Assembly (NCBI GenBank): GCA_029260715.1
Contig: JAJDCS010000003.1
Span: 1-64,000, forward strand
Reading direction: 5' to 3'
Length of the DNA stretch: 64,000 nucleotides
Origin: Phycisphaeraceae bacterium
Lineage (GTDB): Bacteria; Planctomycetota; Phycisphaerae; Phycisphaerales; Phycisphaeraceae
Under the pieces are notes generated by a model. That model ran no database searches. It was not told the DNA's origin and worked only from the letters and a program-made list of their open reading frames with translations. Shown here piece by piece: positions 34,021-42,223 of this stretch. The stretch's first letter is position 1. Each line of letters opens with the position of its first letter. The translations under genes and the position numbers were made by a program.

Positions 34021-35631
34021 TCACCGTTTGCCCCCGCGGGTGGTGCGTCGCGTGGTTTTCGTGGCCTTCTTGTTGCCGCGTTTGGTAGGCGTGGCGACCT
34101 CCCGCGTCTCGAACGCTTTGATCCGGTTGATGGCTGACAGGTACGCGCGCACGGCTGCTTCCACCACGTCCGTCGAGTGGCCACGCCCGGTGACTTTCCG
34201 GTCGTTGTGACGTACCTGGACGCTGGCTTGGCCCTGGGCGTCTTTGCCGGCTGTCACGGCGCGGGTTTGGTAGTCCTCCAGCGTGATGCGCACGCCCGTG
34301 ATCCGCTGAATCGCTGAGTACACCGCGTCGATCGGCCCGTCGCCCGTGGCGGCGTCCATGCGCTGTGTGCCGGTCGAGTCTTGGAGCACAACAGTGGCGG
34401 TGGCGATCATGCCCGTGCCGCTGCTTACCTGGAAACGCACCAACTCCCAGAGCTGCCGCCCCGTGCGGAGCTGCTGGTCCATGATGACCTCAATGTCCTC
34501 GTCGTAGACCTCTTTCTTCTTGTCGGCCAGAGCCTTGAACGCCTCGAAGGTTGTGTCGAGCGCATTTTTGTCCAGGGTGTAGCCCAGGTGCGAGACGCGT
34601 TGGCCGAAGGCGTGGCGGCCCGAGTGTTTGCCCAGGACCAGCTTGTTCTCGGGCAGGCCGATGTCGAGCGGGTCCATGATCTCGTACGTCGTGCGCTCCT
34701 TGAGCACGCCGTCTTGGTGGATGCCCGCTTCGTGGGCGAACGCGTTCTCGCCGATGATGGCCTTGTTGCGCTGCACCTGTAGGCCGGTCATGGTCGAGAC
34801 CATGCGCGACACCGGGTAGATCTTCTTGGTGTTGATCTTGGTGGTGTATTTTGCGAAGTAGTCCTTGCGCGTGCGCAGGGTCATGACGATCTCTTCGAGC
34901 GCTGCGTTTCCGGCGCGCTCGCCGATGCCGTTGATGGTGCACTCGATCTGCCTGGCCCCGTTCTCGATCGCTGCCAGGCTGTTGCACACGGCCAGGCCCA
35001 GGTCGTTGTGGCAGTGGGCGGACAGGATGATTTTTTTCTTGTCCAACTCGGGCAGTTGTTCTCGCAGGTGGCTGAAGATTCGGCCATACTCGGCGGGCAC
35101 GGCGTAGCCCACGGTGTCGGGCAGATTGATGGTGGTGGCGCCGGCTTCGACGGCGGCGGCGGTGATGTCCACCAAGTAGTTCAACTCGGTGCGCGACGCG
35201 TCTTCAGGGCTGAACTCCACGTCGTCCACGTACCCCCTCGCCTGCTCGACGGACTGGGCGGACAGTTCAATAATCCGCTTGATGGGCATTCGCAGCTTGT
35301 GGGTGCGGTGGATCTTGCTGGTGGCGCAGAAGACGTGTATGCGTGCATTCTTCGCCTTTTTCAGGGCTTCGCCGGCGCGGTCGATGTCTTTCGGCACGCA
35401 CCGGGCCAGGCCCGCGACTGTGGCGCGGCCCAGCTCTTGGGAGATGGCACGCACAGACTCGAAATCACCCACGCTGGTAATGGGGAAGCCGGCTTCGATG
35501 ATGTCCACGCCCAGCGCTTCGAGGTTGCGGGCGATCTCGATCTTTTCCTGCATGTTCAGCGTGGCGCCGGGCGATTGCTCGCCGTCGCGCAGCGTGGTGT
35601 CAAAAATCCGGATGGGAATCGCACTGGCCAT
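34021..35631 (-). CDS. leuA: 2-isopropylmalate synthase
   Basis: First enzyme of leucine biosynthesis, joining acetyl-CoA and 2-ketoisovalerate; 536 residues. The TIM barrel shows [17 protein letters not shown] (metal-binding Asp), [13 protein letters not shown], and [18 protein letters not shown] (His ligands); [17 protein letters not shown] is the second signature. The C-terminal ~120 residues form the leucine-binding regulatory domain, ending in a Lys/Arg/Thr-rich tail. GGAG lies 7 nt before the ATG and directly after a terminator T tract, so expression is under the attenuator described below. No other leu genes are in the window. Confidence 0.96.
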   Translation of the reverse strand: MASAIPIRIFDTTLRDGEQSPGATLNMQEKIEIARNLEALGVDIIEAGFPITSVGDFESVRAISQELGRATVAGLARCVPKDIDRAGEALKKAKNARIHVFCATSKIHRTHKLRMPIKRIIELSAQSVEQARGYVDDVEFSPEDASRTELNYLVDITAAAVEAGATTINLPDTVGYAVPAEYGRIFSHLREQLPELDKKKIILSAHCHNDLGLAVCNSLAAIENGARQIECTINGIGERAGNAALEEIVMTLRTRKDYFAKYTTKINTKKIYPVSRMVSTMTGLQVQRNKAIIGENAFAHEAGIHQDGVLKERTTYEIMDPLDIGLPENKLVLGKHSGRHAFGQRVSHLGYTLDKNALDTTFEAFKALADKKKEVYDEDIEVIMDQQLRTGRQLWELVRFQVSSGTGMIATATVVLQDSTGTQRMDAATGDGPIDAVYSAIQRITGVRITLEDYQTRAVTAGKDAQGQASVQVRHNDRKVTGRGHSTDVVEAAVRAYLSAINRIKAFETREVATPTKRGNKKATKTTRRTTRGGKR

Positions 35632-35642
35632 GATGAATCTCC

Positions 35643-35684
35643 AAAAAAATAACCCCTGTCACGAGAATATACTCGGTGCAGGGG
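35643..35684 (-). terminator. Attenuator terminator in the leuA leader
   Basis: On the minus strand CCCCTGCACCGAG pairs with CTCGTGACAGGGG (12 bp with two single-base bulges) around a TATATT loop, followed by TTATTTTTTT that runs straight into the leuA ribosome site. A terminator ahead of, not behind, a gene marks attenuation. The 5' arm can instead pair with CTCGGGTAGGG inside the leader peptide (CTCGG with CCGAG, AGGG with CCCT), a competing antiterminator. Confidence 0.8.
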
Positions 35685-35712
35685 CTTGTTCGCGTGGTGA
35701 TCGTAAGCTTGT

Positions 35713-35808
35713 TTAGCTTGGCGCCCTACCCGAGTGACAACCTAGGAGCCCTTGCAACAGCAGGGCCCGGAGGCTCGTAAGTCGGGTTGTGCCAAACGTG
35801 GTCTTCAT
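35713..35808 (-). CDS. leuL: Leucine attenuator leader peptide
   Basis: A 31-codon open frame between the promoter and the attenuator. It begins [10 protein letters not shown] and carries seven Leu codons (positions 10, 13, 16-18, 21 and 22), five of them in the seven-codon run LLLQGLL, including CTA. The putative antiterminator segment spans codons 25-29, just downstream of the Leu cluster, so a ribosome stalled for Leu-tRNA would leave it free while one reaching the stop would cover it. The ATG is 7 nt past the -10 box, so translation is probably leaderless. Homology to a named LeuL cannot be shown; the assignment rests on architecture. Confidence 0.75.
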   Translation of the reverse strand: MKTTFGTTRLTSLRALLLQGLLGCHSGRAPS

Positions 35809-35815
35809 GCGGGCA

Positions 35816-35844
35816 ATCCTAGCGCCGCCCCGGGCAAGTGTCAA
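35816..35844 (-). promoter_or_regulatory. Consensus promoter of the leuL-leuA transcript
   Basis: On the minus strand: TTGACA (35844-35839), exact 17-nt spacer, TAGGAT (35821-35816). The expected start point falls at or beside the leader-peptide ATG at 35808. Confidence 0.8.
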
Positions 35845-35902
35845 AAGCCCAGACGTGGGGCGTTTTCCTGGGTTTGTTATCGGCTGGGCGGGGTCGGCAC
35901 TT

Positions 35903-35931
35903 TTGACGGTGGTGGGGCAGACCGCTATTTT
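35903..35931 (+). promoter_or_regulatory. Candidate promoter of icd
   Basis: TTGACG, 17-nt spacer, TATTTT, about 45 nt before the icd start. It diverges from the leuL promoter, with about 58 nt between the two -35 boxes. Confidence 0.55.
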
Positions 35932-35976
35932 CGTGAGTTTGATCTGTATATCGAGCTAACTTTGGGAGATACGACC

Positions 35977-37230
35977 ATGCCTCCAACCGCCCCGCCCACC
36001 GCAGGCCAACCCATCACCTTCAAAAACGGAAAGCTGGACGTGCCCGCCCACCCCGTCATCCCGTTCATCGAAGGCGACGGCATCGGCCCGGACATCTGGC
36101 GCGCCAGCCAGCGCGTGTTCGACGCGGCGGTCAGCAAGGCGTACAGCGACAAACGCGCCATCGCCTGGAAGGAAGTGCTGGCCGGTGAGAAGGCTTACAA
36201 GGAAACCGGCAACTGGCTGCCCGACGAGACCGTCGAGGCGTTCAAGACCCACTTCGTGGGCATCAAGGGCCCGCTGACCACACCCGTCGGCGGCGGCATC
36301 CGGTCGCTGAACGTGGCGCTGCGCCAAATCCTGGACCTCTACGTCTGCCTGCGGCCCGTGCGGTATTTCCGGGGCGTGCCCAGCCCGGTCAAGAAGCCGG
36401 AGCTGGTCGACATGGTCATCTTCCGCGAGAACACCGAGGACATCTACGCGGGCATCGAGTTCCAACACGGCACCGACGACGCCGAGTCCTTCAAGAAGCT
36501 CATCGCCGAGCACTTCCCCGAGCGGTTTAAGAAAGTGCGGTTCCCGAAGACGGCTGGGTTTGGGATTAAACCGGTGTCGCAAGAAGGCACGGGGCGGCTC
36601 GTGCGTGCGGCCATTGATTACGCCATCGCCCATAACCGCAAGAGCGTTACGCTGGTACACAAGGGCAACATTATGAAGTTCACGGAGGGCGCCTTTCGCG
36701 ATTGGGGCTATGAAGTGGCTAAGAAGTCCTACGGCGGTAAAGAGATCGACGGCGGGCCGTGGCAGGTGATTAAGACGGATGAGGGGCACGAGATTATTGT
36801 GAAGGACGTCATCGCGGACGCGTTTTTGCAGCAGATCCTGACGCGGCCGGCGGAGTATGACGTGATCGCCACGCTGAACCTGAACGGGGATTACGTTTCG
36901 GACGCTTTGGCTGCGTGCGTGGGCGGCATCGGCATCGCCCCCGGCGGCAACATCAACTACACCTCCGGCCACGCCATCTTCGAAGCCACCCACGGCACCG
37001 CCCCCAAGTACGCCGGGCAGGACAAAGTCAATCCCGGCTCCGTCATCCTCTCAGGCGAGCTAATGCTGCGCCACCTAGGCTGGAACGAAGCCGCCGACCT
37101 CATCATGAAAGGCATGGAAGGCGCCATCGCCGCCAAGACAGTCACCTACGACTTCGCCCGGCTCATGGGCGACGCCAAAGAGGTAAAGTGCAGCGAGTTC
37201 GGCGAAGCAATCGTGAAGCACATGGGGTGA
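35977..37230 (+). CDS. icd: NADP-dependent isocitrate dehydrogenase
   Basis: TCA-cycle enzyme converting isocitrate to 2-oxoglutarate and CO2 with NADP reduction; 417 residues, the E. coli Icd length. [14 protein letters not shown] opens the domain. [22 protein letters not shown] includes the substrate Ser and Arg residues, [14 protein letters not shown] and [17 protein letters not shown] carry Tyr/Lys catalytic residues, and [25 protein letters not shown] and [11 protein letters not shown] bind metal and cofactor. The frame is open upstream, but GGGAG 9 nt before 35977 fixes the start. Confidence 0.96.
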   Translation: MPPTAPPTAGQPITFKNGKLDVPAHPVIPFIEGDGIGPDIWRASQRVFDAAVSKAYSDKRAIAWKEVLAGEKAYKETGNWLPDETVEAFKTHFVGIKGPLTTPVGGGIRSLNVALRQILDLYVCLRPVRYFRGVPSPVKKPELVDMVIFRENTEDIYAGIEFQHGTDDAESFKKLIAEHFPERFKKVRFPKTAGFGIKPVSQEGTGRLVRAAIDYAIAHNRKSVTLVHKGNIMKFTEGAFRDWGYEVAKKSYGGKEIDGGPWQVIKTDEGHEIIVKDVIADAFLQQILTRPAEYDVIATLNLNGDYVSDALAACVGGIGIAPGGNINYTSGHAIFEATHGTAPKYAGQDKVNPGSVILSGELMLRHLGWNEAADLIMKGMEGAIAAKTVTYDFARLMGDAKEVKCSEFGEAIVKHMG

Positions 37231-37233
37231 TTT

Positions 37234-37824
37234 ATGAATCGCATGACAACGATGGCCGATGCGATCCGTGATGCGGTTAATGAAGATCACGGGGTTTTGT
37301 ATGATCGGTTTTTTAACACACATCACGACCGCTGGTACCAACTCTGCTCGGGCCTAGACACCTTAGGGGACGCGACTGATGCTCTGATGGAATTTGAGCG
37401 TGGGGGGCTAGGAACGCAAGCAGAAACGTACCTTCGCTTCTATGGAATGTTTCAGGCCGTGATCCTTCAACAGGATGCTCTTGATGCAATCAACGAGGCC
37501 CTAGTCGGCAGTGCTGAAGCTCACCTAAAAAAAACATCTTGGACTAAGATTCGAGATCTTCGGAATCTTGCTGTTGGGCATCCAACGGACAAGAAGAACG
37601 GAGTTCCAGGGAAGCGGATGCGATCCTTCGTGGCCCGAGTAACTATCACTGCACGCAGCTTCCTGGTACTCACATATGACGAAGTCCAGGAAAAACCCGT
37701 AACGGAAGTCGTTGCTTTTGGCACTATTTATGACAAATACAAGGACGAGGCAGTGGCATACGCCCACCAAATCCTTCATAGCGTCATGAGCTTGAGAGGG
37801 AGTGTTGAGACGGCAGGCAGTTAA
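37234..37824 (+). CDS. HEPN-like hypothetical protein, AT-richer than its surroundings
   Basis: Unnamed 196-residue, mostly α-helical protein. Its base composition is AT-richer than icd and leuA, suggesting transfer. Residues ~66-90 (LRFYGMFQAVILQQDALDAI) and the motif IRDLRNLAVGHPTD near residue 110 match the pattern RN-x4-GHP seen in HEPN-fold proteins, whose R...H pair is the RNase site in several toxin and defence families. It starts 3 nt after the icd stop, so it may be read through from icd. No antitoxin gene is obvious. RNase activity is a hypothesis. Confidence 0.55.
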   Translation: MNRMTTMADAIRDAVNEDHGVLYDRFFNTHHDRWYQLCSGLDTLGDATDALMEFERGGLGTQAETYLRFYGMFQAVILQQDALDAINEALVGSAEAHLKKTSWTKIRDLRNLAVGHPTDKKNGVPGKRMRSFVARVTITARSFLVLTYDEVQEKPVTEVVAFGTIYDKYKDEAVAYAHQILHSVMSLRGSVETAGS

Positions 37825-37846
37825 TTTTTTGGAGCATTGGGTTGCC

Positions 37847-37881
37847 GGGTGCCACACCTTGTCCCGCAGGGCAAGGTGTGC
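37847..37881. repeat. Palindromic repeat, GGGTGCCAC variant
   Basis: GGGTGCCACACC leads into CACACCTTG / CAAGGTGTG with an inner CCC/GGG pair and a one-base bulge. Same leading motif as the repeats at 22836 and 38102. Confidence 0.5.
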
Positions 37882-37907
37882 CGTTCGTCGGACAGCCGGC
37901 TGGCCGA

Positions 37908-38053
37908 GTAGGGTGTGCTTCAGCACACCACGCAGCTAGCAGAATCAACTTTTAGGATAATCTTGACAGGCGGTGCCGGCCGCGTCTCCGCCCATGGCTT
38001 TGCGGCTGCAATGGGGCGGTATTTCCAAAGCGGTGTGCTGAAGCACACCCTAC
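37908..38053. repeat. BIME-like inverted pair of GTAG-footed hairpins
   Basis: GTAGGG followed by GTGTGC-TTCA-GCACAC at 37908-37929 is repeated exactly as its reverse complement at 38032-38053 (22 nt each), about 100 nt apart. Each unit is a hairpin with a GTAG foot, as in REP elements mobilised by RAYT transposases. Confidence 0.7.
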
Positions 38054-38101
38054 CCAACTGAATGCTGTAAATGGGCGGCGGTGGTTTGAGTGTTGATGCT
38101 T

Positions 38102-38134
38102 GATCGCACTACACAGCGGCTGTGTAGCGGCACC
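38102..38134. repeat. Palindromic repeat, GGGTGCCAC family, inverse copy
   Basis: Starts GATCGCACTACACAGC and ends GCTGTGTAGCGGCACC, the reverse complement (with few changes) of the element at 22836-22870. It ends 25 nt before the convergent PEP-CTERM gene's stop. Confidence 0.65.
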
Positions 38135-38158
38135 TAACTGCGGGTGTCTGGGAGTTTA

Positions 38159-39082
38159 TTAGGCCGTTGTCCGCTTGCGCCGGTGTGTGAGGCACAAGGC
38201 TCCGATCGTCAGCACACCGGCTGTGGCCGGCTCTGGCACGAAGCTCAACTCAAGCGTGTATGAGCCGGATTCGTCGTGGAACCCGAAGAAGTCGAAGTCC
38301 GCGAAACCGGTCACGGCGAAGTGCAGTTCGCCGTTAAGGGGCACGATGCCTTCGAGCTTCGACAAGAGTGATTCGCCGTTGTCGTCGTTCAGGTCAACCA
38401 GGTCGCCGAATTCATCGAACGAGGCGAGGATGGTGTCAATCTCACCGGTTGTAATCTCCGCGACATAGGAAGCCCCGGCGGGCAGGCCCGTGAACGTTAC
38501 GAAGTCAACGTCGTTGATCGTGTTGTCCGTGATCGCGTCGTAGTTGTGCCCGGCGAGCGTGGGGACGCCGAAATCGTCGGCCTCTACATCGACGACCACG
38601 ACCCCGCCCGCGGTGAGTGTTGACTCGACCAACACCGTCCCCACAAAGCTGTCGGCCGCGTCGTACAGATCGACATACATGAAGAAGTCGCCAGCCTCGG
38701 TGTGAGCGAGCCCCGTTGTGTCGTCTAGCCCGTCAAAGTCGAAGTCACCAAAACCGCTTATCGCCAGGTGGATAGCGGTGTCGGGGTCTACGTCTATGAT
38801 CGTCAACTCGCTGGCGGTCCCGTTGCCTAACACGCTGCTGTTGTCGTCGGTGGCGAATAGGAACCCGAAGTCGTCAAACGCGCCGAGCGTGAGGTCGGGG
38901 CCGACTTCGATCAGACTCAGTTCATCGGAGAATGTGGTTACGCCCGACGGCAGGATGGTCCGGGTCGCGAATGTCTCGTTCGGCTCGCTTGCCGCGGCTT
39001 GGTTCGGCGCCAACGCCGACAACGAAGCCATCGCCAGAATTTGCGCGGCGCAGCTTAAGCTTTTTCCAATGGACTTTTTCAT
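38159..39082 (-). CDS. PEP-CTERM protein with repeated acidic modules
   Basis: A 307-residue exported protein. The start at 39082 (MKKSIGKSLSCAAQIL) has GGGGGAGAG just upstream and opens a signal peptide ending NQAAA. The mature part has at least two similar modules: SLIEVGPDLTLGAFDDFG with IHLAISGFGDFDFDG, and ASFDEFGDLVDLNDD with LHFAVTGFADFDFFG, each combining a T/S-rich strand with Asp-rich turns that may bind calcium. The C-terminus is VPEPATAGVLTIGALCLTHRRKR, a PEP-CTERM signal. Function unknown. Confidence 0.78.
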   Translation of the reverse strand: MKKSIGKSLSCAAQILAMASLSALAPNQAAASEPNETFATRTILPSGVTTFSDELSLIEVGPDLTLGAFDDFGFLFATDDNSSVLGNGTASELTIIDVDPDTAIHLAISGFGDFDFDGLDDTTGLAHTEAGDFFMYVDLYDAADSFVGTVLVESTLTAGGVVVVDVEADDFGVPTLAGHNYDAITDNTINDVDFVTFTGLPAGASYVAEITTGEIDTILASFDEFGDLVDLNDDNGESLLSKLEGIVPLNGELHFAVTGFADFDFFGFHDESGSYTLELSFVPEPATAGVLTIGALCLTHRRKRTTA

Positions 39083-39323
39083 CTCTCTCCCCCCAAGGCT
39101 GACCCGCCGGTTGCCGCGCATTGGCCACGGCATCAAGCGTGCTTAAATGGACCATACCACTGAAAAGCAGCGTTGGTAAATGTTCTTTTCACTTTTCTTT
39201 CGCCTTTTTCGCCTCACACCGATTTCTCGTAGCGATATGGACAAATGGGGGTTGCCCAATTTAACGCCCGGTTCGTGTCGGCCTTCTTTGCGTTAGGTGG
39301 GCGGTCGTAGCGCGCAACGCGTC

Positions 39324-39347
39324 GTAGGGCAGGTCATTTGACCTGCC
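39324..39347. repeat. GTAG-footed palindrome
   Basis: GTAG followed by GGCAGGTCA / TGACCTGCC with a two-base centre. Same architecture as the pair at 37908-38053 but a different stem. No gene is seen between 39083 and 39404. Confidence 0.5.
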
Positions 39348-39404
39348 TCTTGCGCGGAGAAGAAGGCAGGGCAGTGCCCCCCCTACCTGAAGCAGCAGTA
39401 GCCG

Positions 39405-39791
39405 TTATAGCGGCAGGAACGTGATCAGATCGCCTGTGGCTTCTTTGACGACGATCGCCGCTCGGCCGTTGGGTAGGACGATCTCAATGGTCCCCGCTTG
39501 TCGGCCCGCTTGGGCGGTGCCGTTGGACAGTGCCCGGGCGAAGTCATCGAGGGTATTAATGCCGAACTGCGGGCCCCTGCTGATCAGGCGGCTGATGAAG
39601 TGGCTGTTGTGCGCCTCGCGGAGGCCAACCTTGGCGAATGCGTTGCGAACCTCCTGCTGGGTGAGCGTATTTAACGCGCGGTTTTTGATTAACCCGGTGA
39701 AGGCGACGCGTCCGAACCTGGCCACCTGAGCCGTCGCCCGGCCCGCACCGCCCAGAAACCGCGCCAACAGCCGAAAGATCACGCTCCACAT
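39405..39791 (-). CDS. Small hypothetical protein, possible toxin-like C-terminal fold
   Basis: Unrecognised 128-residue basic protein with a good ribosome site (AAGGAG, 7 nt). The N-terminus MWSVIFRLLARFLGG is amphipathic. The second half, HNSHFISRLISRGPQFGINTL through IEIVLPNGRAAIVV to GDLITFLPL, follows a His...Arg-Gly...β-hairpin pattern seen in small BECR/DUF4258-like RNase-fold domains, but the match is weak. No immunity or antitoxin gene is beside it. Function unknown. Confidence 0.5.
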   Translation of the reverse strand: MWSVIFRLLARFLGGAGRATAQVARFGRVAFTGLIKNRALNTLTQQEVRNAFAKVGLREAHNSHFISRLISRGPQFGINTLDDFARALSNGTAQAGRQAGTIEIVLPNGRAAIVVKEATGDLITFLPL

Positions 39792-39949
39792 GCGAAGGCT
39801 CCTTTTTTATAAACAAACGGGGGGCATGCTTGGCGTACGCTTACGCGGGATCGACGCCTGCCCGTTAGGCAAGGTTATCGACTCGTACGCACTGTTAATA
39901 TTCTAGGCTTGTGGGCGCGCGTCGGCCGGGATGCCGGGCAAAGCTTGAT

Positions 39950-40249
39950 TCACATCCCCGCTTGCGCATTCTGAGCGAACGCGTCAATGACGAGAGCCGC
40001 GGTCAGTGACAGCAGCCCCAGCCACCCGAAGGCCCGGACTAGCCAGCCGGGTGATGTGTGGTTGACGTAGGACAGGCCGAACACGTTCCCGGTTAGCTCA
40101 CCCAACTCTTCGCCCCACCAGATAAGCGTGATCGGGCCCAGCAGGCACATGCCCACGCCCAGCAAGGCGTGTGGTTCTTCTTGTGTGGCTGCGGCGAGGG
40201 CGAGGCAGGCCAGGGCGAGCAGGAGCGAAATGACACGGCCGATGGGCAT
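39950..40249 (-). CDS. Small membrane protein, unknown function
   Basis: A 99-residue protein with three hydrophobic segments (VISLLLALACLALAAA; LLGVGMCLLGPITLIWW; LVRAFGWLGLLSLTAALVI). No known domain is recognised. It lies between two unrelated genes on the same strand, with no clear ribosome site. Confidence 0.5.
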   Translation of the reverse strand: MPIGRVISLLLALACLALAAATQEEPHALLGVGMCLLGPITLIWWGEELGELTGNVFGLSYVNHTSPGWLVRAFGWLGLLSLTAALVIDAFAQNAQAGM

Positions 40250-40357
40250 GGGTGCGTTTTACAAATTGATTTTCGGTCAACCCCTATAGCCGCGGCTTAT
40301 AACCGCGGCCTGACGTGTTTCGCAAACGCGATTACCACCGACGCCGGGCCCGCCGCA

Positions 40358-41644
40358 TTACTTGTTCGCCGCCGACGCGGTGGGTTGTTCGGCTGCGGGC
40401 GTGGCGGCGCTTTCGGCGGTGACGGGCACAGCGCCGATGCACATCGCCGTGAGGTCGTCGCGCTGGTTGAGCGAACCGATCTGCTGGTCGAGCTTGCGTT
40501 CGAGGCGTTGCATGGCTTTGTCGAGCGGGCCGTGGGCGATGTCTTTGAATTCTTCCTCGTAGCGCATGTTCGCGATGCAGGGCGTGGCGTCTGAGCAGTC
40601 GTCGGTGTCTGGGAAGGCCATCTCAAAACCGTCGGAGTACAGCAGCAGGCGGTCTCCGTGTTCGAGTTGCGCATGGTCCACGTCGTATTGGCTGTTTGGG
40701 AAGACGCCCAGGAGCATGCCGTCGGGCTCAAGCGTGGTGACGGACCCGTCGGCGCGTAGCAGGAACGGGAATGGGTGTCCGGCGCGGGCGAGGGTGATTT
40801 TGCGTGAGGGGCAGTGGATGACGCCGTAGCAGGCGGTGGCGAATCGCGTCTTGCCGGTCTGGTGGCGGAGCATATCGTTGTTGAGCCTGAACATGGCCTC
40901 GTCGGGCGGGATGATGCGGTACCCATTGGGCGCTGTAGGGTCGATGTCTTTGGTGTGCAGGGCGCGCTTGATGTACATGGTCATGAGCGCCGCGGGCACG
41001 CCGTGGCCGGCGGCGTCGGCGATGAAAAAACCGATGTGGTCTTCGTCGAGTTGCATCAGGTCGTAGATGTCGCCGCTGACATACCCGGCCGGCCTGTAGA
41101 GGACTTTGAATTCTAAACCGGGGCACGTGGGCAGCGCTTCGGGCAGGAACTCGCGTTGGAGCTTTGCGGCGATGCGCAGCTCTTCATCGATCTTGTCGAT
41201 CTGCTCGCACAGCCCGCCGTGGTGGGCCTGGAGGAAACTGACTTCCGCCTTAAGCGAGTGCACAACACGGCCCTGGTTCCAGAGCCCGCGCAGCATGGCG
41301 CAAAGCGGTTCGGGCCCCGCGGAAAGCGGCGCGATGATGATGCCGTCCTGAAACGGTGCTCCGAGGGGCTTTGTCTCGTTGGGCTGGGTGAGCATCGCGG
41401 GCAGGTGGCGGTCCTGGAGCAGGGCGATCAACTCGTAGCATTTCGAGTTATCGGCCTGGTCCAATATCACCCACGCCACGCCCGTGCCGTCGAGGATGGA
41501 GTCGTCTTCCAGCACGTGCTGGGTAGTCGTGGTGAGGATTGGGGGGCAATCTTGCTCTGGCCAGTGGTCCAGCGTCTGGTCGATCTCACTGGACCGCAGC
41601 ACCGCTGGGTGAGAGCCTATAAGGGTTAACGATTTAATACGCAT
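40358..41644 (-). CDS. SpoIIE/RsbU-type PP2C serine phosphatase
   Basis: A 428-residue signalling phosphatase. Residues 1-~140 look like a degenerate receiver-type domain (ILDGTGVAWVILDQADNSKC), then a coiled-coil linker, then the PPM catalytic domain: QREFLPEALPTCPGLEF, YVSGDIYDLMQLDEDHIGFFIADAAGHGVPAALMT holding the metal-binding Asp residues, LLYSDGFEM and DDLTAMCIG. Such enzymes act on anti-anti-sigma factors in partner-switching; no STAS or anti-sigma gene is adjacent. An Ala-rich tail follows. Confidence 0.9.
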   Translation of the reverse strand: MRIKSLTLIGSHPAVLRSSEIDQTLDHWPEQDCPPILTTTTQHVLEDDSILDGTGVAWVILDQADNSKCYELIALLQDRHLPAMLTQPNETKPLGAPFQDGIIIAPLSAGPEPLCAMLRGLWNQGRVVHSLKAEVSFLQAHHGGLCEQIDKIDEELRIAAKLQREFLPEALPTCPGLEFKVLYRPAGYVSGDIYDLMQLDEDHIGFFIADAAGHGVPAALMTMYIKRALHTKDIDPTAPNGYRIIPPDEAMFRLNNDMLRHQTGKTRFATACYGVIHCPSRKITLARAGHPFPFLLRADGSVTTLEPDGMLLGVFPNSQYDVDHAQLEHGDRLLLYSDGFEMAFPDTDDCSDATPCIANMRYEEEFKDIAHGPLDKAMQRLERKLDQQIGSLNQRDDLTAMCIGAVPVTAESAATPAAEQPTASAANK

Positions 41645-41704
41645 ACCGCCGCCACCCCAGCATAGGCAGTCGTGAGAAAGTACAGCCTTGTTTTAGGTAT
41701 CGGG

Positions 41705-42223
41705 CTAGCGGGCATTCCGCTTAAGGGTGTCCAGCGGCAGGTCGATCTTAGCGCCGGGTTTTAAGCCTAGGGTATCGAGTGTGTGGCCTTTGAGTTCGAT
41801 GGCGAATTGGGCGGGCCAGCGGCTTGAATACCGCCGCAGACGGTCTTCTGGGGTGTCGGGCGGCTCGACATTCATCTGATGGGTGGCTACCACGCGCCCG
41901 TTTGGCCCTAGAAAAATAATGTCGATGGGCACCAGGCACCGGCGCATGACAAAATCCAGCGTCCGCGGCTGCGGGAAGACAAAGAGCATGCCGGCGTCGG
42001 CGGGGATGTGGCTACGCCCCGACAGCCCGAGGTAACGCGACGGGTCGTCCATAGCCAACTCCAACAGGAAGATTTTGTCGGCGATGGGAACGCGCAGCGT
42101 CCCATCAAGCGTGGTCGGCGCGTCGGCGCAGCCGGGCGACGCCGCCACCGCCATGAGCAAGACGAGCGCATACGCCCAAGGCCGCCGGCAGCACCTAGAA
42201 AACAAAACGTGTCCGGTGGTCAT
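41705..42223 (-). CDS. DUF192 family lipoprotein
   Basis: About 172 residues. The start at 42223 overlaps the gluQ stop as ATGA, indicating translational coupling. A signal with lipobox ending AVAASPGC is followed by the DUF192 core: RYLGLSGRSHIPADAGMLFVF, LDFVMRRCLVPIDIIFLGPNGRVV, and the C-terminal AIELKGHTLDTLGLKPGAKI. Members are small β-barrel secreted proteins of unknown function, common in bacteria and archaea. Confidence 0.88.
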   Translation of the reverse strand: MTTGHVLFSRCCRRPWAYALVLLMAVAASPGCADAPTTLDGTLRVPIADKIFLLELAMDDPSRYLGLSGRSHIPADAGMLFVFPQPRTLDFVMRRCLVPIDIIFLGPNGRVVATHQMNVEPPDTPEDRLRRYSSRWPAQFAIELKGHTLDTLGLKPGAKIDLPLDTLKRNAR

